Shown piece by piece: positions 36,685 through 45,968 of a stretch of 64,000 nt of DNA. Position 1 is the first letter of the stretch. Every line of letters begins with the position of its first letter. The notes beneath the pieces were generated by a model. It had not been told where the DNA came from. It was given only the letters and a program-made list of their open reading frames with translations, and searched no databases. The DNA lies in the NCBI GenBank assembly GCA_902534735.1, contig CACARD010000001.1:86001-150000 (forward strand), written 5' to 3'. This stretch comes from an uncultured Pelagibacteraceae bacterium (lineage in GTDB: Bacteria; Pseudomonadota; Alphaproteobacteria; Pelagibacterales; Pelagibacteraceae). The translations under genes and the position numbers were made by a program.

Positions 36685-36713
36685 TTAAATATTCATTAAT
36701 TTTAAACTTTCAT
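36530..36713 (-). pseudogene. 5' remnant of a GNAT acetyltransferase
   Basis: On the minus strand, a frame beginning at AAG just after an ATGAAAG at 36713 and ending at TAA (36530-36532) reads as INEYLSGN followed by KKLDPIKNTNQRYLNWIN and KITKYTEQRF. The YLNWINN and KYTEQRF pattern is the start of GNAT acetyltransferases found in glycan loci. The ATG is out of frame with this reading, and nothing of the acetyl-CoA binding C-terminal half remains. It lies directly downstream of the SpsF-like gene, overlapping its end, so an operon member was probably lost by truncation. Seen by translation, not confirmed by search. Confidence 0.5.
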
Positions 36714-37434
36714 TAGTATATTTGCTTATTAATTTTTTTAGATTTTTTTTTTTATCAAGAAATCTAATTATACTTTTTAGAGGAATCTTTGGATATTTTT
36801 TTTTGAAATTAGAGTAAATTTCCCTTAGAACAATTAAATCCTCTGGATAGTCTGCTGTCAATCTCAGATCTTTTCTTTTGTATATATTTTCAATATTATA
36901 TTTATAAAAATTAAATTTTTTTTTATTCTCCCTAATATAAAGTGAACAAAATTCGGACTTATGTTTTTTTTTGCCATTTTTTAAAGAGAGTTTATAAGCT
37001 TTTAAATTTACAATCTCAAAACCACTTCCATCCGGGACATCATCTATAGTAGTGAGATCATAGTTATTTTTAATATGCACTTTCCATAGCTGTGGTATTT
37101 TTTCAAACAAAAAGAATGGTGATTCTGTTGTAATTCTAAACAAATCAGTTCCTTTTTCTTTTTCACAACTTTTAACTAGTCTTGATAATACATTTATCTC
37201 ATGGCCATATATAAAATTAATATTATTTTTTTTTGCAATTTCTTCATAAATTTTGTTCTGAATATTATTACTAATTGCTAAAATAATAGAATTAATTTCT
37301 CTAGTTTTTTTAAGACAATCAATAATGTATTGGAGAATAGAAATTTTTTTTTTTATATCCAAATTTTGTAATGGCTTTCCATACAGACGAGATCCTTCAT
37401 TTCTGCAGGCTAAACAGGCAACTAATTTTCTCAT
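36685..37434 (-). CDS. SpsF-like cytidylyltransferase
   Basis: The 249-residue protein begins CLACRNEGSRLYGKPLQNL (about 7-25), a variant of the QARxGSTRLPGKxL nucleotidyltransferase signature of SpsF and related CMP-sugar synthetases. YIIDCLKK, LAISNNIQNKI, HEINVLSRL and RITTESPFFL follow the family order, and LTADYPEDL is the typical late motif. It probably activates the keto acid made by the NeuB-like enzyme encoded by the next gene, with which it overlaps by 4 bases. The partner gene set (synthase, class III aminotransferase) is common in nonulosonic acid loci. Confidence 0.82.
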   Translation of the reverse strand: MRKLVACLACRNEGSRLYGKPLQNLDIKKKISILQYIIDCLKKTREINSIILAISNNIQNKIYEEIAKKNNINFIYGHEINVLSRLVKSCEKEKGTDLFRITTESPFFLFEKIPQLWKVHIKNNYDLTTIDDVPDGSGFEIVNLKAYKLSLKNGKKKHKSEFCSLYIRENKKKFNFYKYNIENIYKRKDLRLTADYPEDLIVLREIYSNFKKKYPKIPLKSIIRFLDKKKNLKKLISKYTNESLKLMNI

Positions 37435-38417
37435 TTAAAGAAAGAACCTTTTAAAGGTTTATTTTTTTGGATTTCTTTTTTTGCAATCTTGCCAATAATT
37501 GTATCTGGATTTTCTAGTATTTTGTTATTATTTTTTACTCTTTTAAGTAATAAATCGTTGAGGCTCACTTTTGACCCCTTTCTAATTTTTTTTTTTGAGA
37601 CTAAATTTTTTGAAGCTAATTTTTTATATTTTAACTCTTCTTTACTTAATTTAAATCCTATCTTACCTAAAGCTGCTTCAGCTTTTTTGAATAACTTTAC
37701 AAAATTTTTAAATTTATTAGGTGTTAACGCAGAAATATAATCTTCTAATTTTAACTCTCGATCAAGTGTTATATGTTTCTCTAAATAATCTACACCTAAT
37801 CCTAAAGATAAAATTGAAGGTAAATTGGAATATTCTGAGTCTCCATGAGTATGATCCATAAAACCAATTTTATGCCGAGGGAATATTTTTTTTAACTCAT
37901 ATATTCTATACAAATTGTTATCCTTTATTTCAGTTGGTTCTGACTGGAATCCATACATCAATACTAATTTTTGTGTATTTTTTAACCTACTAATATATGG
38001 GATTAATTCATTTTTTTTAACTCCAGAGACACAAAGTAAAACTTGATCAAAATAATTTAAAGATTTTTTAATTAATTTAATATTAAAAAAATCTGTTGAT
38101 GTAATTTTAACTCCATCAACTTTCAATTTTTTTGCAATATTGAAACTTTTGTCTCCAAATATGTCAAAGTAAAACTTGATTTTATTTTTTTTTGCTTTTC
38201 CAACTAAGTTTCTCCATATTTTTTCTTTCATTTCTAATTTTTTAAAAAGTTTGTAGTACTTGTAAGATTTAGTAGATAGTTCATCGGCATAAACTAATTG
38301 GAATTTTACTATATCAGCATTTGTTTTAAATGAAGACTCTAGAAGCATTTCAGCTAATTTTGGATTTCCCTCATATCCCTGGGCAACCTCACAAATAATT
38401 TTTGTGGAAAATTTCAT
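37431..38417 (-). CDS. NeuB-family nonulosonic acid synthase
   Basis: The 328-residue protein has an N-terminal TIM-barrel of the NeuB family (ICEVAQGYEGNPKLAEMLL at about 8-26, DIVKFQLVYADEL, VDGVKITSTDFFN, GFMDHTHGDSE) and a C-terminal SAF/antifreeze domain (about 268-328, SKNLVSKKKIRKGSKV). It condenses a 6-carbon amino sugar with phosphoenolpyruvate to a 9-carbon acid. The barrel motif EVAQGYEG departs from the usual AEIGxNHxG of NeuB and PseI, so its acceptor may differ. It is coupled to the SpsF-like gene and the aminotransferase by 4- and 1-base overlaps. Confidence 0.85.
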   Translation of the reverse strand: MKFSTKIICEVAQGYEGNPKLAEMLLESSFKTNADIVKFQLVYADELSTKSYKYYKLFKKLEMKEKIWRNLVGKAKKNKIKFYFDIFGDKSFNIAKKLKVDGVKITSTDFFNIKLIKKSLNYFDQVLLCVSGVKKNELIPYISRLKNTQKLVLMYGFQSEPTEIKDNNLYRIYELKKIFPRHKIGFMDHTHGDSEYSNLPSILSLGLGVDYLEKHITLDRELKLEDYISALTPNKFKNFVKLFKKAEAALGKIGFKLSKEELKYKKLASKNLVSKKKIRKGSKVSLNDLLLKRVKNNNKILENPDTIIGKIAKKEIQKNKPLKGSFFK

Positions 38418-39715
38418 TAATTAACTCTTTTTAAGGATCTTTGTTTTAAAGGACCTTTTATAAGTTTTTTTAAATTATGTTTGTTTTTCGATATCTTGAA
38501 AAATATTTTATCTAACTCTCTTAAGTAAAGATCAATATACTTTTTTGTATGTGCAATGGAAACATATATACAATTTGTTGCTATAATATTTTTTTTCAAC
38601 ATTTCTTGCGTCAGATATGTTGATGCCTCAATATTAATTTTATTTTCGAAATTAAAAATTGGTATTGGATCTATTCCAGTAATTTCAATTTTTATTTTAT
38701 TTTTTTTAGCTAGCTCGCTCCAACCTTTTTTAATATATTTCCCTGTTTTGATAATTTTTTTAAAAAAGCTTTTTTTCTTCATTTCTTTTAAACAAGCAAG
38801 TGCTGCTGCATAACCAATTCTTTCTGTCCAAAATGTACTACTTATAAATGTTTTATTTGCAGCTTGCATTATATTCCTTTTTCCTAAAACAGCATTTATA
38901 GCATAACCATTCCCTAGAGCTTTACCCAAAATTAACATATCTGGGTAAACTTTGTATTTTAAGTGTAAGCCACCAAGATTTTCCCGAAAACCAGTTGTGC
39001 ATTCATCGAAAATTAAAATAATTTTATTTTTAGTCGCCAATCTTCTGACTTTTTGTAAAAAGTTATTTTTTGGATAATAATTACGCTGAACTTCCATTTT
39101 TATAATGCCGATTTTTTTTTCTTTGACAATTTTTTTTAACATTTCAAAATTATTATATTGGAATGGAAAAGCAGTATTTTTAAGTTGACGTGGTATCCCT
39201 GAACTATCGATGCCTGGAATTAAATGATTACTTAATGAATTATTTTTATTTAGGGTCGAAGATAAGTACCAATCATGCCAACCGTGGTAACCACAAAAAG
39301 CTATATTTTTATTTTTTGAGGATGCTCTCGCTATTCTAATTGCTATAGCATTAGCCTCTCCCCCACTTCTAGAAAATTTTGCCATCGATGGCCACTTATG
39401 AATTTTTATTAGTTCTTTTGCTAGCAATACTTCATCATATGAATTTAAAGATGACATATTTGAATTTTTAATGACTTCATGTATTCGTTTATCAATTTTA
39501 TTGTTTGTGTATCCATGAATATTTGTGCCAACACCAAAATACATATCAAGTAGTTTATTATTGTTTAGATCCCATACAAAACATCCTTTTGCTTTTTTAT
39601 AGTAAGATGGCCAGTAATCTGGTAGCAAGAAATCTGATCTTTTAGATATAAGCATATTTCCACCCGGGATTATATTTTTTGCATATATCCAATTTTTATT
39701 TTTGTTTAATTTCAT
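38417..39715 (-). CDS. Class III aminotransferase (glutamate-1-semialdehyde aminotransferase-like)
   Basis: The 432-residue PLP enzyme shows SRSGGEANAIAIRIAR (115-130), YHGWHDW (143-149), FDECTTGFR (236-244, with Asp237) and ILGKALGNGYAINAV (about 262-276, Lys265 forming the Schiff base). These are the class III motifs shared with glutamate-1-semialdehyde aminomutase. Here it lies between a NeuB-family gene and an unknown gene, so it more likely introduces an amino group into a sugar acid than makes haem precursors. It overlaps the neighbouring genes by 1 and 20 bases. Confidence 0.87.
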   Translation of the reverse strand: MKLNKNKNWIYAKNIIPGGNMLISKRSDFLLPDYWPSYYKKAKGCFVWDLNNNKLLDMYFGVGTNIHGYTNNKIDKRIHEVIKNSNMSSLNSYDEVLLAKELIKIHKWPSMAKFSRSGGEANAIAIRIARASSKNKNIAFCGYHGWHDWYLSSTLNKNNSLSNHLIPGIDSSGIPRQLKNTAFPFQYNNFEMLKKIVKEKKIGIIKMEVQRNYYPKNNFLQKVRRLATKNKIILIFDECTTGFRENLGGLHLKYKVYPDMLILGKALGNGYAINAVLGKRNIMQAANKTFISSTFWTERIGYAAALACLKEMKKKSFFKKIIKTGKYIKKGWSELAKKNKIKIEITGIDPIPIFNFENKINIEASTYLTQEMLKKNIIATNCIYVSIAHTKKYIDLYLRELDKIFFKISKNKHNLKKLIKGPLKQRSLKRVN

Positions 39716-41321
39716 TTTTAATTTTAAAGACCCAATTTTTTAATTCATCATTGTTTAATATTTGAATATTTTTTGCAGCCTTGTGTTTTTTTTTAAAATA
39801 TCCAACAGGGTCAAAATATACAGCTTTTTTTCCAAGATTATCAAATATTCTTGATGTTGAAGTAAAAGGTAATGATATACATGCATCAAAATTTTTTGCA
39901 AGTTTTATGGCTGAGACACGCGGGTCAATTATTTCAATGCTATTACTTAACTTCGATATTAGTTTTTTATATCTCTTGTCATGAATATTAGTATTTATGC
40001 TCCTCTTAGTCTTGAGAAATAATTTTACATTTTTTAGATCTTTTTCATTAAATATTTCTAATATATCAAAGTAAAATTTTTTTATATTTTCGTAAGTATA
40101 GAAAGAAGTCTCAAAATCAAAATAATATGAGTCAGCTCGCCTGTATAAAGGGATATCAAATATAACTATATTTATGTGCTCATTTTTTAAACCAAAATTT
40201 AAAGGTTTATCTTCAAATGGAATTGGGCCTACCAGTTTAAATATGCTATCATGAGAATAATTTTTTTGTTTTAAAAAACTCTTTAAAGTATTCTCATGAT
40301 GATTATCCCATACATAATAATTTTTCCAGGTCATAAGGCTATAGAAATTAATTGGTTTTAGTGTGTTTTCATCATCTTTTTTAATAGATTCTATATTAGA
40401 TGCATAAAAAAACATTATAACATTTGAATTTTTTTTTTCTGCTTCATAAGTCCAAAGTGGACGGAAAACCCATGAACTGTTATTAAAGAAATAGTTTTTT
40501 GATAAGAACTCATCTGGTGTATTTCTTATAATATTAGAACTTAATAATTCTTTTAAAAATAACGGTAACTTCCATTTAAATAAAAGCAAATGAATTAAAG
40601 AAAATAATATTAAAAAAAAACCAAAAAATACAAAATATAATAGAGTTTTAACTTTTATAATATTTATAGGCGAAGAAATGAAAAAGAACTTTGGATTCTT
40701 TGTTTTTTTTTTATCTTTGCAATTATGGAAAAAAAAAGATTTGTTTTTTTCTTGATTAAAATCTTTAAAAAACCAATCTGATAAACCATACGTGTTTAAA
40801 TCATTACTAAAGTCATCATTAATACAATTTTTATTAATTCCTAAAAAAAAGGATGAATCTCTAATTGCAGTTTGATAATTCTTTTTATCAATAAAAAAGG
40901 TTATTATTTTCCAAAAGTAATAAATAACTCCAAACAAAAAACTTTTTATAACAAAAAGATAAAATGTTACAAATGACAAAAAAAAATTTATTTTAATGTT
41001 TATTGATAAATTTTTTAAAAAAGATAAGTTAGCAGGTAAAGAGACTGCTTTATATTTACCGATTATTATTTTCTTTTGAAGGTTTTTCCAATTTATATTA
41101 TTTAATATATATTGGGTAATTATTTCATCTTGGTTATTAAAATTTTTAAAAAAAAATTTTTCTATGTAATTATCTTTATAGTAATTAATTTTATTTAGGT
41201 TTTCATTAATCTTAAGATTAGTTTCATGCTGGAGATGTTTAAATTTTCTACTATTTATATATTTCTGTATTTCACGTTTTGAGTTTATTTTTTTAAGTAA
41301 TTTTTTTACTAAATTTACCAT
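39696..41321 (-). CDS. Unknown protein with membrane segments and GT-B-like end
   Basis: This 541-residue protein is not one I can name. A charged N-terminal 100 residues is followed by strongly hydrophobic segments near 110-145 and 225-250, then a soluble C-terminal half. NFDACISLPFTSTSR and DNLGKKAVYFDPVGY near residues 490-515 resemble the donor-site end of surface-carbohydrate GT-B enzymes, and HKAAKNIQIL follows. It may be a membrane-associated glycosyltransferase. It overlaps the aminotransferase by 20 bases and the aldo/keto reductase by 7, inside a nonulosonic-acid operon. Confidence 0.5.
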   Translation of the reverse strand: MVNLVKKLLKKINSKREIQKYINSRKFKHLQHETNLKINENLNKINYYKDNYIEKFFFKNFNNQDEIITQYILNNINWKNLQKKIIIGKYKAVSLPANLSFLKNLSINIKINFFLSFVTFYLFVIKSFLFGVIYYFWKIITFFIDKKNYQTAIRDSSFFLGINKNCINDDFSNDLNTYGLSDWFFKDFNQEKNKSFFFHNCKDKKKTKNPKFFFISSPINIIKVKTLLYFVFFGFFLILFSLIHLLLFKWKLPLFLKELLSSNIIRNTPDEFLSKNYFFNNSSWVFRPLWTYEAEKKNSNVIMFFYASNIESIKKDDENTLKPINFYSLMTWKNYYVWDNHHENTLKSFLKQKNYSHDSIFKLVGPIPFEDKPLNFGLKNEHINIVIFDIPLYRRADSYYFDFETSFYTYENIKKFYFDILEIFNEKDLKNVKLFLKTKRSINTNIHDKRYKKLISKLSNSIEIIDPRVSAIKLAKNFDACISLPFTSTSRIFDNLGKKAVYFDPVGYFKKKHKAAKNIQILNNDELKNWVFKIKNEIKQK

Positions 41322-42163
41322 TTTCTAGGATCAAGTATATTTTTTTTGATTATTTTAAATTTAGGAAATGCGATTTTTTTTCTATTTTTAATATAATACA
41401 TGTTTTTTTTTAGTTGCTCAAAGTTATCTATACCTAATAAAATACTATCAAACTTTTTTTTATAATTTAGAACAAAATTTATAGCAGCTTCTTCTGGCAC
41501 TAAACCATTCTTTTCAACCCAAGAATGCCATTCTTTTAATTGTAACTTAAACTTACAAAATTTTTTTAAATTATACGCATTCTTATTTGTGAGTAAGCCT
41601 TGTAAAAAAATAGATCTTATCTGTATTTTTATTCTATCTTTTTTTAATAAATTTATAAATTTAGGATCAATTAATCTTCTATCAAAAACATTGAAAGGAA
41701 TTTGAATAATGTCAGGCCTATGTTTTTTTATTAATTGAATAGCTTCAAAAGGATTATAGACGGAATAACCTATTTTTGAAATTAAGTTTTGCCTTTTTGA
41801 TTGTAATAATGAATTTATTAAAAAATCACCTGTTTTATTCTTTAAAATTTCTTCAGGTCTATGTAAGAATAGTGTGTTAATTTTTTTTATATTGTGACTT
41901 TTCAATATAGTCTTAATTTTTTTTTTTAATAATTTATTACAATCATTTTGACTTTGAGTATTGAAGTTTGATACCTTAGAATTGACTTTTATATTTTTGT
42001 GAAGTGAAAATTCTTTTTTGTGTTTATAACTTTCTGCAGAATCTATTGTGTTGATTTTACCCTTAATATATTTTTTTATATATTTTATCTCTTTTTTTTT
42101 AATTTTATTATGTTGAAAACCATAATTGAGATTGAAATTTGCTGTTCCTAAAATAATTTTCAA
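41315..42163 (-). CDS. Aldo/keto reductase family protein
   Basis: The 282-residue protein begins ILGTANFNLNYG, the glycine-rich start of aldo/keto reductases, then NTIDSAESY with the expected Asp41 and Tyr46, and TLFLHRPEEIL holding the catalytic-site histidine. It reduces or oxidises a sugar carbonyl with NADPH. Start is TTG at 42163 in a TTGA overlap with the stop of the RmlD-PseC fusion, and it is followed within 7 bases by the unknown membrane protein. AKR genes recur in nonulosonic acid and amino-sugar operons; the exact step is unknown. Confidence 0.85.
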   Translation of the reverse strand: MKIILGTANFNLNYGFQHNKIKKKEIKYIKKYIKGKINTIDSAESYKHKKEFSLHKNIKVNSKVSNFNTQSQNDCNKLLKKKIKTILKSHNIKKINTLFLHRPEEILKNKTGDFLINSLLQSKRQNLISKIGYSVYNPFEAIQLIKKHRPDIIQIPFNVFDRRLIDPKFINLLKKDRIKIQIRSIFLQGLLTNKNAYNLKKFCKFKLQLKEWHSWVEKNGLVPEEAAINFVLNYKKKFDSILLGIDNFEQLKKNMYYIKNRKKIAFPKFKIIKKNILDPRKW

Positions 42164-44226
42164 TTTAGCACTTTTATTAAAGATTTAATTATTTTATTTT
42201 GTTCACTTATTTTTAACCCATAATATAGGGGAATTGATAATGCAGAATTAAAATAATGCATAGTATTTAGAAAATTATTTGTATGGGTTTTATTTAATCT
42301 TTTGTAAAATGGATGTAAAAAAACAGGTATATAATGCAATTGTGATCCAATACCTAAATATAATAATTTTTTCATAAAATTGGTTCTGCTTAAGTTAATC
42401 TTTTTAAAATCTATCAAGATCACATAAATGTGATTAGAGCTTATTTTTCTATTATTATAATTTAAAATAGATATGTTGTTAATTTTACTCAATTTTTTAT
42501 CATAATTTTCGGCAAGTAATCTTCTTTTATTTATAAACTTATCAATATTTTTTAGTTGAGAAATTCCTAAAGAAGCCTGTATATCTGTTAGTCTATAATG
42601 ATAACCAAGTTCCTGCATTTCATAATACCATGTTGAAGATAAATTATTTCTTTTTTTAGTCTTATTATAATTATTTAATGGAGCTTTTTCGATGCCATGT
42701 GATCTTAATTTTTTTAAATTTAGATATATATCATAATTATTTGTTGTAATTATACCTCCTTCACCACATGCAATTGATTTTACAGGATGAAAAGAAAAAA
42801 CTGTCATATCGCTGTACTTACAACAACCAACCATGCTACCATCATTATATTTAGAACCTAATGCGTGTGCTGCATCTTCAATTATAAAAATTTTTTTTTT
42901 TCTTAGGTAATTTTTTAATATTTTTGTATTAAACGGCATTCCACTAAAGTGAACAGGTATAATAGCTTTTACCTTTTTTTCTTTTTTCAATAAATTTTTT
43001 AGTATTTCAAAATCTAAATTTCCAGTTTTTAGACTAATATCAGAAAAGATCACTTTTGATCCACAATGCAAGCCTGCATTAGCGGTAGAAACAAATGTAT
43101 TTGGACTTGTGATGAACTTGTTTGATTTATTTAAACCTGCTACTTTACAAGCAAGATGTAAACCTGCAGAGCAGCTTGAAACGGCTACTGCATATTTAGA
43201 GCCTACATAATTAGCAATTTTTTTTTCAAACTCATCGATTTTTGGTCCTTGGGTTAGATTATTAGAAAACAGAACTTTATTTACTTCTTTGATATCTGAT
43301 CTAAATAGATAATGCTTACCATATGGATGAAATTTATAAAATTGTTTTATATGTGATTTTTCAAAATCATTTTTAAATTTTTTGATATTTTTTTCTAAAC
43401 TAAAAAAATTTGAAGGTATAAATTTCTTAATTTTATTATTTAATAACGCCATATTTTTTGGTTTTAAAACCTTTTTATCTTCAGAAGCCTTAATTAATTT
43501 ATCGTTTAGATTAAAATGCTTTGCAATTTTTAATCCGAAATCAAATTTACTTATTTGATTATTTGTAGATAGGTTGTAAATACCTCTTTTATTTTTTGAA
43601 ATTAAATAATCTATCAAATCTATTAAACTCCCAATGTACATTGGGTTAAATATAATTTCCTTACTTAAAAAAACTTTTTTATTTTGTATTAAATTTTGTA
43701 TTATATAATCTGTTATTGAACTTCTATAATTAGTCCCCCAGCCGAAAAAATTAGTTCTGATTATTAAAAAGTTTTTTAATTTTTTTTTAATTTCTTCCTC
43801 AGATTTTGATTTAGTCAAACTGTATGTATTAAGTGGATTTTTTATATCATTTTCTCTGTAAAAACCTAATTTTTTGCCATCAAATAAATGATCAGTTGAA
43901 ATATGAACAAGTCTAATATTTAAATTTTTTATGACGTCACATAAATTTTTAGTAATTAAAAAATTTAACTTGTAAGCTAATTTTTTATTTTTTTCACATT
44001 TTTTTAAATCAGTCAGACCAGAGCAATTTAAAATTATATTTGGTTTGGTTGATAAAATTACACTTTCAATATTTTTTTTGTTAAATAGGTTCATTTTTAC
44101 TATATTAGAATGAATATTTAATTTCTGCTTATGTTGGTTGCAAATTAAATTATATTTATCTCTTAATTTACTTATAAAATTAACTCCTAATAAGCCTGAA
44201 GAACCAATTATTAAAATTTTTTTCAT
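42160..44226 (-). CDS. Fusion of an RmlD-like reductase and a PseC-like aminotransferase
   Basis: The 688-residue protein joins two enzymes. Residues 1-270 are an RmlD-type SDR: GSSGLLGVNF (8-17), HISTDHLFDG and a YSLTK active site (Tyr135, Lys139), resembling dTDP-4-dehydrorhamnose reductase. Residues 300-688 are a DegT/DnrJ aminotransferase with SSCSAGLHLAC (350-360), EDAAHALGS (450-458) and FSFHPVKSIACGEGG (477-491, PLP Lys483), the PseC signature. PseC aminates the product of PseB, which is encoded nearby at 45969. I have not met this fusion before. It shares its first base with the end of the ABC transporter gene. Confidence 0.84.
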   Translation of the reverse strand: MKKILIIGSSGLLGVNFISKLRDKYNLICNQHKQKLNIHSNIVKMNLFNKKNIESVILSTKPNIILNCSGLTDLKKCEKNKKLAYKLNFLITKNLCDVIKNLNIRLVHISTDHLFDGKKLGFYRENDIKNPLNTYSLTKSKSEEEIKKKLKNFLIIRTNFFGWGTNYRSSITDYIIQNLIQNKKVFLSKEIIFNPMYIGSLIDLIDYLISKNKRGIYNLSTNNQISKFDFGLKIAKHFNLNDKLIKASEDKKVLKPKNMALLNNKIKKFIPSNFFSLEKNIKKFKNDFEKSHIKQFYKFHPYGKHYLFRSDIKEVNKVLFSNNLTQGPKIDEFEKKIANYVGSKYAVAVSSCSAGLHLACKVAGLNKSNKFITSPNTFVSTANAGLHCGSKVIFSDISLKTGNLDFEILKNLLKKEKKVKAIIPVHFSGMPFNTKILKNYLRKKKIFIIEDAAHALGSKYNDGSMVGCCKYSDMTVFSFHPVKSIACGEGGIITTNNYDIYLNLKKLRSHGIEKAPLNNYNKTKKRNNLSSTWYYEMQELGYHYRLTDIQASLGISQLKNIDKFINKRRLLAENYDKKLSKINNISILNYNNRKISSNHIYVILIDFKKINLSRTNFMKKLLYLGIGSQLHYIPVFLHPFYKRLNKTHTNNFLNTMHYFNSALSIPLYYGLKISEQNKIIKSLIKVLN

Positions 44227-45965
44227 CAGTAATTTATTGAATTCCTAATTTTTTTTAGCTTTGAATTTTTCATTATAAAAATATTATCTGAATATTTTAA
44301 AGGAATTTTTCTATGTGAAATACTTAAGATTGTACATTTGCTAAATTTTTCTTTAATATTCTTAATAATTTGCTCCTCTAGATCATTATCTAAAGAAGAA
44401 GTTGCTTCATCTAATACTAATATTTCTGGACTAGAATATAAAGCTCTTGCTATACCTACTCTCTGTTTTTCTCCACCAGAAAGCCTACTTCCTTTATCTC
44501 CAACAGTATTACTTAATTCATTATTTAGTCTATCAACCACTTCATTTAAATTTAATAATTTTAAAATTTTGTCAATTTTTCTTTCATCTTTAGTTTCACA
44601 TTTCCTTCCAAAAATTATATTTCTTCTTATAGAGTCATCAAGTAAATAAACATCTTGAGGCACATATCCAATTAGCTTTTGCCAATTAGTATTATTAAGA
44701 TTCACTTCTTTGTTATCAATATAAATTTTACCAGATTTTGGTTTTATTAAGCCTAAAAGTATATTTAAAAGTGTTGTTTTTCCTGCACCTGATTTTCCAA
44801 TAATGCTTGTCATTTTGTTTTTATTTATGCCAAGGTTTACTTTATTAAGTATTTTTTTTTTGTTATTATAAAAATAGCTAATTTCAGAGAGATATATTTT
44901 ATTTTTAAAACTTATTTTTTGATTACTATTAGTATCGACTTTAATTTTATCAATTCTTTTAAACTCATCATAAATTATATCAAATGATGCCTTTCTAAAT
45001 TTATATGATGCAATACTTAAAGCTATAGAATTTAATCCTGGTATCATTCTAAGAGAACTAAGAGTAAATAATGTAAGAACTGGTAGAACAGTACTCTTAT
45101 CTTTTGTTACAATAAATAAATAAATAGTTATCAATAAAATTACACTAATTGTAACTTGCTCTAATAATAGTCGTGGTATTGATTGAACAACCCTAAAAAA
45201 AATAACATTTTTTAATTGTAAACTAATATTATCCTTAAACTGGGATATAAATTTATCTTTAATTCCGTAGACTTTAGTTTCCTTTAATGAGCTAAGTGTT
45301 TGTCTAAGAATTTTAATTTCATTCGATTTGAATAAATTTTGTTTTGCTCCCCTTTTTTCTAAATCCTTTTTAATAAATTTTAGATAAATAAATAATGTAA
45401 AAGTAAATACGAAAAGACAGGCTAATGTTACTTTATAATCTGTGAATAATAATAAAATTAATAAAAATAACAAAACAACTGTTTCTTTAAATATTTTGAT
45501 AAATATAATTATAAATTCTGAGGAATTTGAAACTCCTATTTGTATATTTCTTATTAATTGAGAAGGATTTTTTTTTAAATGATATATTATTGGTAAATAC
45601 AAGTAATATTGTAAAAGTTTTTTAGAATTGTTTGATTTAACTTTTGAAACTAATTTTGTTTCTACAAAAGTTGATAAAAGAATAATTAAGTTTTTAATTA
45701 AAAAAATACTAAAAATTGTGAGTGATCCTAAATAAATTAGGTTAATATCTTTAATATAAAATAAAAAATTATGCATAAAGTCATAATCAAAATTGTTTGA
45801 TATATTTTTAATTAAAATATCTGGATCAAACAAATATGAGATAAATAATGGTATCAACCCAATTCCGATAATTTCTAACAAAGCAGTTAAAATTAATAAA
45901 ACAAAAACAAGAAACGAATAGTAGAGATATTTTTTACCTAAAAGATAGATAAATTTATGAAACAT
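44226..45965 (-). CDS. ABC transporter, fused membrane and ATPase domains (MsbA/PglK type)
   Basis: The 579-residue half-transporter has six membrane helices in the first 320 residues and a C-terminal ATPase with Walker A GKSGAGKTT (390-398), Q-loop PQD near 436-438, signature LSGGEKQR (495-502) and Walker B VLDEATSSLD (517-526). It would form a homodimer. The family includes lipid A exporter MsbA and the PglK flippase of lipid-linked oligosaccharides. Its position between PseB and the PseC fusion genes makes a glycan flippase likely. It is 3 bases from pseB and overlaps the fusion gene by 1 base. Confidence 0.9.
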   Translation of the reverse strand: MFHKFIYLLGKKYLYYSFLVFVLLILTALLEIIGIGLIPLFISYLFDPDILIKNISNNFDYDFMHNFLFYIKDINLIYLGSLTIFSIFLIKNLIILLSTFVETKLVSKVKSNNSKKLLQYYLYLPIIYHLKKNPSQLIRNIQIGVSNSSEFIIIFIKIFKETVVLLFLLILLLFTDYKVTLACLFVFTFTLFIYLKFIKKDLEKRGAKQNLFKSNEIKILRQTLSSLKETKVYGIKDKFISQFKDNISLQLKNVIFFRVVQSIPRLLLEQVTISVILLITIYLFIVTKDKSTVLPVLTLFTLSSLRMIPGLNSIALSIASYKFRKASFDIIYDEFKRIDKIKVDTNSNQKISFKNKIYLSEISYFYNNKKKILNKVNLGINKNKMTSIIGKSGAGKTTLLNILLGLIKPKSGKIYIDNKEVNLNNTNWQKLIGYVPQDVYLLDDSIRRNIIFGRKCETKDERKIDKILKLLNLNEVVDRLNNELSNTVGDKGSRLSGGEKQRVGIARALYSSPEILVLDEATSSLDNDLEEQIIKNIKEKFSKCTILSISHRKIPLKYSDNIFIMKNSKLKKIRNSINY

Positions 45966-45968
45966 TTA

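Noticed and set aside
38417..39715. Interpretation of the class III aminotransferase as HemL for haem synthesis.
   Set aside because: The motifs fit the wider class, but the gene is embedded between nonulosonic acid genes with overlaps on both sides.
44226..45965. Interpretation of the ABC protein as a drug or peptide exporter.
   Set aside because: Its motifs alone would allow it, but it lies between pseB and the PseC fusion with near-zero spacing, so a glycan exporter is more likely.
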